Shown: in pieces, positions 25,286-37,400 of the stretch
Position numbering within the stretch: position 1 is the stretch's first letter
Layout of the letters: each line of letters begins with the position of its first letter
Origin: Pseudomonas pisciculturae
GTDB taxonomy: Bacteria; Pseudomonadota; Gammaproteobacteria; Pseudomonadales; Pseudomonadaceae
Direction of reading: 5' to 3'
DNA length: 64,000 nt
Assembly: GCF_015461805.1 (NCBI RefSeq)
Contig: NZ_JACVZE010000005.1
Location: forward strand, 186,001-250,000
Made by a program: the position numbers and the translations under genes
The notes under the pieces: model-generated
The model's input: only the letters and a program-made list of their open reading frames with translations
What the model was told of the DNA's origin: nothing
The model's database searches: none

Positions 25286-25392
25286 AATGTGGGAGCGGGC
25301 TTGCTCGCGAATGCGGTGTGTCAGCCAACGAATCAGTTAACTGACCCACCGCATTCGCGAGCAAGTCGAATCGTCGCACCGCCGCTCCCACA
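25286..25392. repeat. REPIN with an interrupted right arm
   Basis: The left arm AATGTGGGAGCGGGCTTGCT (continuing to GCGG) and the right arm CCGCATTCGCGAGCAAG are complementary, but the right arm then carries an extra 16 bases (TCGAATCGTCGCACCG) before CCGCTCCCACA. This variant is asymmetric compared with the copy at 10.9 kb. Confidence 0.75.
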
Positions 25393-25430
25393 GGGGTTTT
25401 GCGTACATTCAAATGTATCAGGCTGCTTTC

Positions 25431-25459
25431 AAAAAAAAGGGACGATCAGTGATCGCCCC
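25431..25459 (-). terminator. Rho-independent terminator of pdtA
   Basis: Read on the minus strand, a 9-bp stem (one G-U pair) with a three-base loop (GGGGCGATCACTGATCG, closing with TCCC) is followed by eight T residues. It lies 31 bases after the pdtA stop and separates pdtA from the phdA-pdtB operon. Confidence 0.85.
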
Positions 25460-25489
25460 AAAGCTACATCGAGAGGTTCTTCAAAAACG

Positions 25490-28400
25490 TTACAAACTGA
25501 TCTGCTTGCGCTCCTCATCCGTCAACCGCGCCCGTGCCTGTTCACTCAGCGGCCCTGCGCCCAGCACTTGCACCGGGCTGTCAGGGTTGTAGCTGGAGCT
25601 CTTCTGCTCGGGCTCACGCGGCACCGGTTCGCTACCGAAGCTCAACACCTCCACCGTCACGATGGACGGCCGCCCCTGCTTGGCCGCCGCCTGCTGGTTG
25701 CGCGCTGCGTCTTCGGCTGCTTGGGACGCCGCCGCCCCGGCCGCACTGGCCGAGCTCATGGCACCGGTATTCACCGCCGCCGTCACCGGCACCCCGGACG
25801 ACTTGCCCTGGGTCTTGATGTTGGCCGCATTCTCCACAAATGGCGCGACAATGTTGATATCGCCCGACGTCCGAATCCCCGCCTCGCCCGCATCAATGGT
25901 GCCCAACGGCGCGATCAGGTCGATATCCCCCGCCGGCACTTCCGGAATCGGGTTCAACGTGGCGATCCCCGCACCAGTACTCGGCACCGACGGCGACAGG
26001 CTCACGTTGCCCCAGTTGTCGTAGACACGCTTGGGCGGCGTGTACACCACGGTGGTCTTGGAACCGCGACCGGCGTTGATGTCGCCCTCGGCGGTCCAGC
26101 CCATGATCGAGCCGCCAAAGGTGGTCATGAGGCGGCTCTGGCCCAGCAGGATGCTGCCCATGGAATACAGCTGGATATCGCCTGCACCCTGGGTGATCAC
26201 CCCCGCCGTCGACGGTGGTGCCTCGCCTTCGATGCCGAAGGTCTGGCTGCCGCCCGGCGTCAGCATCTGGATCTCGCCACCAAAGTTGGTGTGCACGCCC
26301 GAACTGCCGAACATCGTGATATCGCCCTGGTAGGTGATCGGGTTGCCGGCCACGTCTTTGTCCGGGAACAGCGCAGCGATGGCGGCACGGCCACGCAGGT
26401 AGCTGCCCTGGCGTACGTTGCCTTCGGTGTTGTACTCACGGCCGCCGGCCTTGAGTTCGGCGAAGTACACGTCGCGGGCAAATACCCGCTGTTGTTCGGC
26501 GGGCAAGGCGGCGTAGTAGGTACGGGCCTGCTCGGTGTCGCCAACGAAACCGAAGCGCTCGGCGAGCCAGCTGACCAACTCGTTCTCGTAGGTCTTGGCA
26601 ACCTTGCTGCCTTGTATCGACTCACCCGGTTGCGCCAGGTTGACCGGGTTCAAGTAAGCCTCGACGAAGCGCTGGTAATCCGGGCCGTTGGGGCCAACAC
26701 CCGCCTGCATCACGATGCTCGCGCCTGGGCGGTTATCGCCGGCGACTACCGCACCGAGGCTGGTTACACTCACCTCGCCACCATTCGCCGCCGCCCGCCC
26801 GGACATCAGGATATTGCGACCCGCCGTCAGCTCCAGCAAGCCAGGGCCTGCGACCTGGAAGTTGCTGTAGAGGATGTCGCGACCGGCGGAGACGATGGAG
26901 ATGTCGTTGGGGTTGTTGTGAATGAACAGGTTACCGGTCTGTGTTTCCGACGCAGCCCCTTTGGTGTTGTTGAACGCGCTACCGCTGCTGACAATGTCAC
27001 GCCCGGCCATCATCCACACCGCTCCGTTGCCCTCGTACCACACCTGCCCCGAGTTGCGAGAGGACGGTCCCGTGTCGAAGGTGATAACCCGGCCGCTGCT
27101 GACACCCACCAGGTCGCCGGTCAACGCATAGAAGCGTGCCGGCGAATGAGGCACATACCCTGCAGCCGAGGCCGTAGAGGAACCAAAGGTAAACAGGGGG
27201 CGCGGATTGGAATAGCCTCCTGTACCCGCCGTCGGCAAGCCACTGTTGGCCGAAAGATTGTTGCCACCGGCGACTATCTGGGTGCCAAAGCTGCCGACGA
27301 AAGCCGGCTGCCAAGGGGTCGCCATGATCGTCGGGTTGGCCGCTGATGGCGTGACGAACATGCCACCGGCGTAGATCGAGTCACGGGCCAGCAACTGCAA
27401 TTCGCCGTCAGCACCTGGAGCGAGTAGCAGATTGGCGACGTCAGTAACGTCGATCGCCGACGCGCGTATCGCACGGCCATAGTAGAGATTGCCGCCTGCT
27501 GCCGTCGCACGAAGAATCGAGGGGTAGACAATCGCCATGTCCGACGCGATACCACTGACATTCGGCGTTAAGTTACCGCCTGCCGAGAACAGATCGACGG
27601 CCGTGTGGCCTGTCCACAACGTGAACCAGCTATCCCCACTCCCCTGTTGCGCACCGCGACTGAAAGCAGATTTATTCCAGACGTTCACCCGCCCCGGGTC
27701 AAGCACATCCTGTATGACAAGATCGCCAGCAGTCGCCAGACTAAAGGTGGCGTCACCCGGTACCAGGGTGATGCCGCCGGTGGGAGTGCCACGGGTTGCT
27801 TGCAGTGGGTCGAAGGCCCGCGTCTCGCCGGGGCTGTGATCACGTGCGATGCTGCCGTAGGTCAGGTTGACGCCGCCCAGCGCGCCGCTGCGCACCTGCA
27901 CATTGCCGCGCAGGTCCACCAACACACCATTACGCGAATCGAGTGCGGTATTGGCCTGCGGGTTCAACGTGCCACCGATGCGCAAGCGCAAGTCGCCCCC
28001 GCCAGTGAGTGTCAGGCTGCCGTCGTTGGCCACGCGGCCGGTGCTGCCCACCGCCAAGACCAGGCCTTGGGTGCGCGGGTTCAACATCGGATCGAGGGCG
28101 CTCGCCGCCAGGCTGTCCTGCATCCCGGCGTTGCCGCGCACATTCACCTCCAAATCACCACCCCCGAGGGTGCCGAACCCGGTGAAGCCAAGCATCTGAT
28201 CGGCTGAACTCGTGCCGACGTAAGTGCCGAAGTTGACCCACCAGGCCGTGGGCTGGGCCTGCCCACCGGTGGCGACATCCGCACTGCCTTGGCGCCACAA
28301 CCAATTGCCGACAGCAGTGGAGTCATAACCTCGATCCTTGGTGTCGGGACGGCCAAAAGTACTTTCAGAGATGCTCGTGATATTACCCGTCAAATTGCCC

Positions 28401-31400
28401 CCCACACTCAGCGTGAGATTACCGCCCGCATCCGGATACCAGGCACGGTACAGGCTGTCGGCAGAGCCATTGACGAACTTCTCGAATTCACTGGCAGGGT
28501 CGGCCAGTACGGTTTTTGTGCTGCCCACGTTTCGCGGCTGGTTATAAGGGTCGCCCGCCTGAGTCGCCACCGAGGACGTGCCGGCGGTGTAAACGCCATA
28601 CAGCGAGTCCATGCTCAGGTTGCCGGCGCTCAAGAGCTCCAGGTCGCCGGTGCCGGTGCGTATCACACTAAAGCGTGTGCTGGATGGCGCCGATTGCTTG
28701 CTGCTGGGCACATAGCAATAGGTCGGTGAATTGGCGCAGAAGTCTGCAATGCTTCCTGCCTCAAGCTGATCCAGCAGGCTTTGTTGGATCACATCGCCCT
28801 TGGCAACAGTGAAGCCCATGGCCGACAGTTCCTGGGCTGCGGACTCGGTCCATAGCTGGTTGACCTTGACCACACAATACGCACCGTAAGCGCTGCAGAA
28901 ATTCTCAATGGTGTCGATGCCAACCATATCGACGATGGCCTGGTCGATCGGATCACCCTCTAACACGGTGATGCCGTTGAGCGCCAAGTCCTCCACGGCG
29001 AACGCCGTCCACGTCTGGTCGCCCTTGAGCGGGACGTCCTTGGCGAACATGCCGTAGTGACTGTCCGCCAGGCGCAAGTCGCCACTGCGCGGATGGGCTT
29101 GCAGGATACGGCTGTCCGCCGCCTCGGTATCGGCCCCCGCCACCAGGCGCAACGACCAGGACTGCGAACCCTCGGCCAGCATCGGCGCGATGGCCCACAA
29201 TTTACCCTGGCGCCCTGCTACTTCCGGGCGTAGCGCAATGGATTCGACCCCGTCGGGCAACTTGATGTTGGTGCCAGCAGGAATCAACGCGCCTCGTGGC
29301 AAGGCGCGGCTGCCGTCGAGCAACACCACGCTGGTCATCAACGCCCCCAGGTGTACATCGGGCAGGGGCACGCCTTTGGGCCACACCATGCTCCGCAGTT
29401 TCGTGCCTTGGGTCAGCAGGCTGCCGGCCTCCAACTGGGTGCCGGCTGGCAGGGTGATGGCTTGGCCGAGCAACGTCCCGGCGGCATAAAGCACATTGCC
29501 CGCCGCATCGCGCACCGCCGCCGCCAATACCGTGCCAGCAGGCAGCGTCAACACTTGGTCCAACACGGCGGTGACCGGCAACCGTGTGCCCGCCGCCACC
29601 GTCAGGCCCTTGATCGGCAGGTCATAGTTCAAGGTGCTGCCCGCCGGGAAGGCCGTGCCGTCCGCCAGGGTCACACCATTGCCCGGCACCACGATGTCGC
29701 CGCCGCTGAAGTCTTTACCGGGCAACAAAACCCAGCCCTTGTCATCCACGGTTTCCGGTGGTGGTGAAAAACCATCGTTGATGCTGCCGTAAATGCTCAG
29801 GTCGCCGCCCGCGCGCAGGGTCAGGCTGCCGGACTCGCCGGAGCCGTACACCGAGGTTTTCGGGCTGTGGGGGTTGAGGCTGGCATAGCGATAGCCGGAC
29901 AGGTCGAGATCGCCCTGCACCACCATGTCGCCGTCCGCTGTGTTGCTGACGATTTCCACACCGGGGCGCAGGTGGAACGCGTCCGCATAGGTGCTGTTGT
30001 TAAGCCCGGCGAGCTTGTTGTTCAACAGGTCTGAATTGAGCAATGCGCCGTTGATAAACGCAGCGCTCATCGCATGTTTTCCGTCGAGGTAGGCCTGGTC
30101 GATTTGCTGGTACGGGCGCCCGCTGGCCGTCGGGTCGGTGACCACCGGGGCGTCGTCATAGGTGACCATGCCGTTGAGGGTAATCGAGCGAGCACCGTCG
30201 ATGGCCAGGCGGCCACGGGCATCGATATCGATGTCGTTGCTGCTGCCATCGGCATTGACCAGCCGGGGCGCGTTCAGCTCCAGGGTGCCGCGATTGCGCC
30301 CGTCATTGCCGGCGGAGCCGTCGGTGCCATGACGCAGGTCGATGCGCGCGCCGTCGGCGAGGGTCAAGCCGCCATCACCGGAGCCGAGCACCACCATCGC
30401 ACGGTTGGGCGAGTCGATGATCTTGCCGTAGCTGTCCACACGCAGTTTGCTGCCATGGGCATCGAGTACCGCGCTGCCGTCCAGGGTCAGGCCCTGCTTG
30501 CCGGCCAGGGTGATACTGCCGACACGCTCGCCGCTGGCGTCCACCAGGCCGGTGACCCGCAGGCTGCCGTTGTCCACCGACACGCTGATGGTGCCGGCCT
30601 TGAGGCCGTTGCCGATGGTCAAGTCGCCCTGTTTGAGCTGGAAGCTGCGCGAACCGAAGACCTGACCAGCGTTGAGGCGTTGGTTGAGGTCGGCGAATTG
30701 CTGGTCCAGGGTACCGCTGCCGCCCAGGCGCTGGGCCTGGATCTCCACGCCACCGGCCTGGTACGGCATCAAGGTGCCGCCTGCGTCGTAATAACCGCTG
30801 CTGCTGCCGAAGATCTTGCCTTGCAGGTCGACCGTGCCCGCCGCTGCATCCACCGCCACGGCGCGCAATTTGCCAGCGTGGTTGTACTGGGCGGACAGGT
30901 CGATGGTCGAGCCTGCCGCCTGGTGAATATTGCCGCTGCGGCTGTCGAGCAGTACATCGCCGCCCCAGCCGTATTTCGTCACATCATTGAAGGTGATTGC
31001 ACGCCCGGCGACATCGATCAATGCCGTGTCGGTCAACAGCACATCACCGCGGGCACTCAGGCTGACCTTGCCGCTGGGCAGCACTACCGCGCTGGCCAGG
31101 CGAATACTGTCGCCTTTGAGCGACAGCTCGGCGCCCTGGCCATCCGCTGTACCCCGCAGCCCGGCAGAGGCCGCCACATCAATGGCGCCGCCGGCAGTCA
31201 TACGGTTGACGGAACCGGCTTCACCGGTCATCAACGGCGTGAGGATATTCAGGTTGCCGCCGCTGTACGCGAAGCCCTTGACCGGGTCATAGGCACCCTG
31301 CTGTTGATAGACCGACAGGCTACCCTTGTGATTGGCGGTGATGCGCTCGCTGGCGTTCAGATTGACGTTGGCAAAGCCCAACACCAGGCGATCGAACGAT

Positions 31401-34400
31401 TGGGTGGCGTTGGGCTGAGCAAACGCCCCATAACCGAACTCGATGCGCTCGGCGTTGATGTCCAACCGCCCGCTGCCGGTACCGGCACCGCCATTCACTA
31501 CGGCGCCAGCCGGGTTGGTCGCGCCTTGCCAAATCAGGTTGGCGGTGTGAATGCTGGCCACATCGCCAGCGCCACCGACACCGTAGATGGCCGGGGTGGC
31601 GATCATCAGGTTAGTCAGCCGCGATTTGCCCGTCAGTGGGTCGTAGGTGTCCAGTGAGGTACTGCCGTAGAAATTGAAGCTGTCGCGGGCTGAAAGTTGC
31701 AGGGTTTCCAGGGCCGGCGCACCGAACTGGGTATCGCCGCGCAACAGGCGGTCGAGCAGTGCCTGGGTCAACGTCAGGCCGGCCGGCACCTGGTTTGCCG
31801 CCACCGCAGCGGCCAACGCTTCAGCGCTGCCCAGGTTGATCGCACTCACCCCCAGATTGAGATGGCGCGTGCCGTAGCGCACCTGGTCGCCCAGTGAGAA
31901 GCTCGCGTCGGTCAACGCCACGATGCTGCCTTCGGAGTAGAGGTTGGTCTGCCCGCTGCAGGGCGTGGCGTTGCAGGTGCCGATGCTGATGCCCTGACTG
32001 ACCTCGCCGCCAATCACCGTCGCCGCGATCACATTGAGCAGGCCATTGGACACCGCCAGCATGTTCGAGACCTTGTAGATAAAACCGTCGCGGGCGTCGA
32101 AGCCTGCGCTGCCACGGCCGATTGTGTTGATCGAGGCCCCCTGCTCAACGACGATCGAGCCAGTTTGACTGACTAACAACACCTCGGGCGCGGCCAATAC
32201 AGCACCCTCGCGCAGCACAATGTTGCTCCTGGCGCCGTTCACCCCTTCCGCAAACGTGATGTAGCTACCCGACTGGCCATAGGCAACGTAGGGCAAGCCC
32301 CCAATGATCAGGCGCGATGCGCCCAGCGCATTGAGGCTGTCGGCGCTGAAGGTAATCCCCCTGAAACCCTGGGTTGCCGCTTGATCTGCCGCGACCACCT
32401 CAATGCCGCCCCTGGCCAGGTCGACCACGGCAACGGTGCCGCCGTAACCACCCGCCGCCGCATCGAAACGACCCATGCCCTCAAAGGTGAACGCACTCGC
32501 CCCGCCCCCCGCACGCATGGCCAGCTTCAACGTCTTGGCATCGACTTCAAGCATCGCGCGCGGCACCCCAAGTTTCGCCGCATCCGCACGGGCAAACTGC
32601 GCGTAGCTGGTTTCGTTGTATTGGGAATAACGGCGCAAGGTGTCGGCCGACGTCAAGATCAACTGGCTCGCCAGGCTGTCGCGGATCCCCGTATTGGCAA
32701 TCGACAAATGCCCGGCGGTAGACCACGAGCCATTGCGCATCAACTGCGTGGCCCCGCCGCCGACACCGGCCAGGCCGTTGATCTCGACGCGGAAGGCGCC
32801 CGGCAGCAACGCATAGGTCGACGGCATCAGGGTGTAGGTGCCCGCCGGCAACCCCGGTACGCCGGCGCCGATGGTGATTTGCTGGCCAATCAACGGCGCA
32901 ACCGCACCGCCCTCACCGCCCGCAGGCGCAGCGACCGGCTGCACCCCCGGTACGATCGCGTAGACCGGGTTGGTGGACAGGCCCGGCAATACAAACCCGC
33001 CGTTGGCGCCAAATTGCACCAGCGGGTTAAAGCGTGCGTCCGTCGAACCACCGCGCCCAGACACAAAGCCTGCCCCCAGCAGCTCACCACCGCCGGAAAG
33101 ATCCAGCGTGGCATCCGCCAGCACGGCGACCGACTTGCCGCCCAATATCACGCCAACCGCGAGTTCGCTGCCATTGGTACCCACCCCGCCTTGCCCAATG
33201 AACACCACTTGCTTGCCGTTGTACTTGTAGATTTGGCCGTCCACCGTGCCGCCATACGGCAACACCAGGCCCTTGCCACTCACCGAGGTCACACTGCCCG
33301 GCATCAGTTGCACACGCTGGCTGCCCATGCTGCCGATATCGATCAGCCCCAGCGGCGCACGCACCACGCCGCCCTGGATCACGTTCGCAGCCCCCAGTTG
33401 CAGGCGCCCGAACACCGAATACGGCAGCGCTGCATCGGTGGTGCCGACGCGGCCGATGGTCAAGCTGCGCGAAGGATCAAACAGCAAGCCAAGGGAGATG
33501 CTGGAGTCGGCGCCCAAGTAGCCGGCGATAACCCGAGCACCGACTTCGGTGGCCGGGTACAACTGGGCAGCCCGCAGGGTCATATCACCTTGGGTCAGTA
33601 ACTGGGTGCTGACGCCGCTCATGACGTCGTTCTCGCTGGTGCCGGCGAGAAAACGCAGGTCGCCCTGGCTGGTCACGTTGACGTGGTCAAACCCTAGGCG
33701 CTCCAGGTTTGTCAGGCTGTCATTGGCTTGGCGCAGACGGCTGCTGTTGCCGAAGATGACATTGCCGCGCACTTCGACCAGATTGCCATCGGCGTTGAAT
33801 TGGGCCTGGGTGGACCGCAGGGAGGGCGCCGGCAGCACCGGCACTGGCCGCACGTAAAGCTCCTTGCCTGGCTCTTCGGGGGCGAGAATGCCCGCCAGCA
33901 ACAGATGAGGCGCCCGCAGGTTGATACGCGAATCAGCCGCTGCGTTTTCGCTCAGACCGTAGCCGCGACTGTACAGGCGCAGGCTCTGGCCCATGTTCAA
34001 GCTCACGTCGCCGTCAAAGCTCAACACGCCATTGCTCAACAGCGCCAGGTTATCGAAACCGCCCGCGCGAATCTGGTCCACGCCCAAACGGCCGTGCCCA
34101 TACTCCAGGCTGCCGGCGGCATCTGTGGCGTTGCCCGCCAGCGCAGTGGGCTGATGCACCTGGCCCAGTATCAATTCACGCAGGTTGAGCACGCGATCCG
34201 TCACGCCGGCTTTTTGGTAATACGGGCTTTCCAACGCCACGTTGAGACTGCCGCCTGCCGCACCGGCACCGCCAGCGTTGGCCACAAAGCTGCCATCCAG
34301 GTACAGGCCATTGTTGGAGGCCAGGGTGATACTGCCGCCGTTACTGGCGACCTGCACCGCGCCTTGCCCCGGGATGTTCAGTAAGGCCTGGGTGCCCGAG

Positions 34401-37400
34401 GCGTCCAGGCGTGCGCCGTCACGCACCACCACAAACAGGTCGCTGGCCTTGGCGATGCCGGTGTTCAGGTCGAAGGTGCCGCCGATGTTGATGCTGCCAC
34501 CGTTGCGCACCGAGCCGAAGCTGCGACCATTGTTGCCCACCGCCGTGGCGGCACGCGCGGCAACATCAATCACCGCATGCTCGCCGAGCCAGATCGAACG
34601 GCCATGCCCGACGGCGTTCACTGCCTCCGAGGCGGCCGTGGTCAAGCCACTCAGGCTGACATTGCCGCCCCAGGCGTTCAGCGTGCCGTCCAGGGTCAAC
34701 TGGCCAACGCTGCGCAGGTTGATGCCCTGGCCAGGGTCCACGTTGATCACCGCGCCCTGGCCCACCGTCAAAGACGTGGTCGCCAGTTGCGCAGCCGTGC
34801 TCTCTACAGTGCCGGCTGTCAGGCTTAAGCTTGCCCCTCGGCGTTGAGTCACGACGCCCTTCGCGAAGTCTTCCAGATACAGCGGCGAAACCCAGCGCTC
34901 CAGGGCCGTCGCGGGATCGCTGCCGGTGGGCAGGTTCAATGCCTGAGCGCCCAGGCGGTAGCCCGGCACCGTGACGTCGACCTGCGTGCCCTCGGTGACG
35001 AGCAGGCCTTCATTACCGGTGATGTCATAGGCCGAAAAGCCCTTGTTGAAGAAATCACCCGCCAGCTTCAAGGTGTCGGCGGCCGGCACATCGGCGCTGT
35101 CGCCGATCTGCACCCGGTGCGCCTGCAACGCCAACGTGCCGCCACCGCTCACGCCGTAGCCACGGATTTCACCGTCAAGCCCCAGTACGCCCTGGGCTGC
35201 CAAGGTCACGCTGCCGCCCTTGCCACCGCTGAGTTTGCGGTCCACGCCCAGCGTGGCGCCGGAAGAGGCGTCCACCACACTGCCCGCTGCCAACTGCACA
35301 TTGCCCGTGCTACGCAACGAGATCGTGCCGCCATTCACGTACGCCACACCAGCGCCGCCGGCAGGGTTCAATGCCAGGTTGTTCCAGCGGCCGGTCGTGT
35401 CCAGCCGCACCCCCGTCGCCACGTCGACTCGGCCGCTACCGGCCAGGGTCACATCCCCTACGACGTTGCTTGAGTTGAGGTTAACCTGCTTGAGGATGTT
35501 GCCCGCATTGAGGCTACCGCCATGGGCGGTCAGGTTGGCATTGACGCTGACCTGTGGCCCAAACAGCGTGATATCGCCGCCGTCGGCGACCTGTAGCGCG
35601 CCATTGACGGTGATCTGCTGCTTGGCGCCAACCTTGATCGCACCCAACTCAAAGCCATTGAGCTGGCCACTGTCGAGCACCACTTTGCCTTGGCGATCTG
35701 CCGGCAGCGCCGTGGTGAGGTCCAGGCCCTCGGCGATCTTCTGGGTATTGGCATCGATCAGCACCTGGTCAGTGCTGGCCCCCAGTGCGTAACGCAAGGT
35801 GCCGGTGGTTTTGTTGTAAATCGGGAGGTACTGGCCAATGATCAACTGCGCGCGCTGGGCCATGGCTTTCTGCGATTGCTGGTAACCGTCGAGGTTGATG
35901 TTCGGCGCCTGGGTCTGGCGCTCACCCTGGAACACATCGCTGACCACCTGGCCTTCAAGCACCGCGCTGGCGGTACTGACCACCAGCTTGCCGGCGTCGC
36001 GGCCCACGGTGTAACCGGCCTCATAGCGGCGTTGCGGGGCGATCGACGGGTTGTAGTAGTACTCGGTCTGGCCCCAGCGGGCGCTGGTGCTTTCAAAGCC
36101 TTTGTAGATGCCGGAATAGAGAATATCGCCCGGCGCGTTGGACAGCAGGTACAACCGCCCATTCGGGCCCTTGAGCCAGGTCTGCTGGATATAACCGCCT
36201 TGTACATCCACGGTGCCGCCGGACAGGTTGACCTGGGCGCCCTGCTGGGTCACCACATCCTTGCCGGTAAAGGTCACGGTGCCGCCCTGGGCCATCCATT
36301 CGCCCACCGAATGCCCTTGGGTGCCAAGGTAACCGCCCACTTCCAGCAGGCCGCCTGCGGTGTACCAGCGGTCAGTGGCATAGCCATTGGTGCCCGCCGG
36401 CACAAACACCAGCTCGCGCAAATCGACCCATACGTCATTGTTGATCAGTTGCCCGTTGTCGCGGTTGACCGGTGCATCGCGCTGCTCGTTGCCCTGCACG
36501 TTGACCTTGATGTTGTTGGCTTCCATCGCCACCTTGACGCCGACCGCGCCCGACACATCGATTATCGCCCCGTCACGCGCCAGGCTGCGCTGGCCAGCAC
36601 TGACCGCCACCTGGCCGCCGGTGGCCAACGTGATCGAGCCTTTCTGGAAGTCCACGGTGCCGCCGCTGACGATCTCGATGCGTGACTGGTCGGTGCGGTC
36701 GGCCACGGCGCTGAGGTTGTTGAACTGGCCGGTGATCAGGTTGGCGGCCAGGCCGTCGTACTTGATCAACCCGGCACCTTGCTGGCTGTCGAGGGCGGTG
36801 CTGCCGCTGGCGTCCAGCAGGACTGCGGTGGTGCTCCCCTCGCCCAGGGTCACGCTGCCGGTGGTGTCGCTGGCGGCATTGAGCAAGTGAAGGGTGCCGC
36901 GGGTGTCCACCGACGTGCTGGCCAGGGCCACGCCGTTTTGCTGCACCTGGTGACCGGTCAGGGTGATGTCGCCGGTCGAGGCCATGATCAGGCCACTGTT
37001 GGTGACTTTGCCCGCCGTGCTGCCGGCCTTGAGGCTGGTGGCGACCTCGTTGCCACGGGTGGTGGAGCGTTCATTACCGGCGGTGCCGACGCCTTTGCGG
37101 ATGTAAAAGCTGTCGCCCGCCGCCAGGGTGGTCTGGCCTTTGGCAGTGATGATAGTGCCGGCGTTTTCCACTTCGGAACCGAGCAGCAACGCATAGCCGC
37201 CCGAGTCGGTGGAGGTGGCCGGGGCATGGGTCTGGATCACCGCGCCGCGCTGCACCTGGACCTTGCCGGCCGCGTCGGTGAAGGTCGGCTGGGTGCCGTT
37301 GGTGTCCACGTAAATGCCGCGTTGGGTGAACTGGTCATCGGTGATGTTCGCCGCAGCGGCGACCAGGTTGCGCACGTTGACCTGGCTGGTGCCGGTAAAC

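Noticed and set aside
25289..27346. A 685-residue open frame on the plus strand opposite pdtA, and many similar long frames opposite pdtA, pdtB, exbB and hxcQ
   Set aside because: They are antisense shadows of high-GC genes: rich in Arg, His, Gln and Pro, with no family resemblance, while the opposite strand encodes clear proteins.
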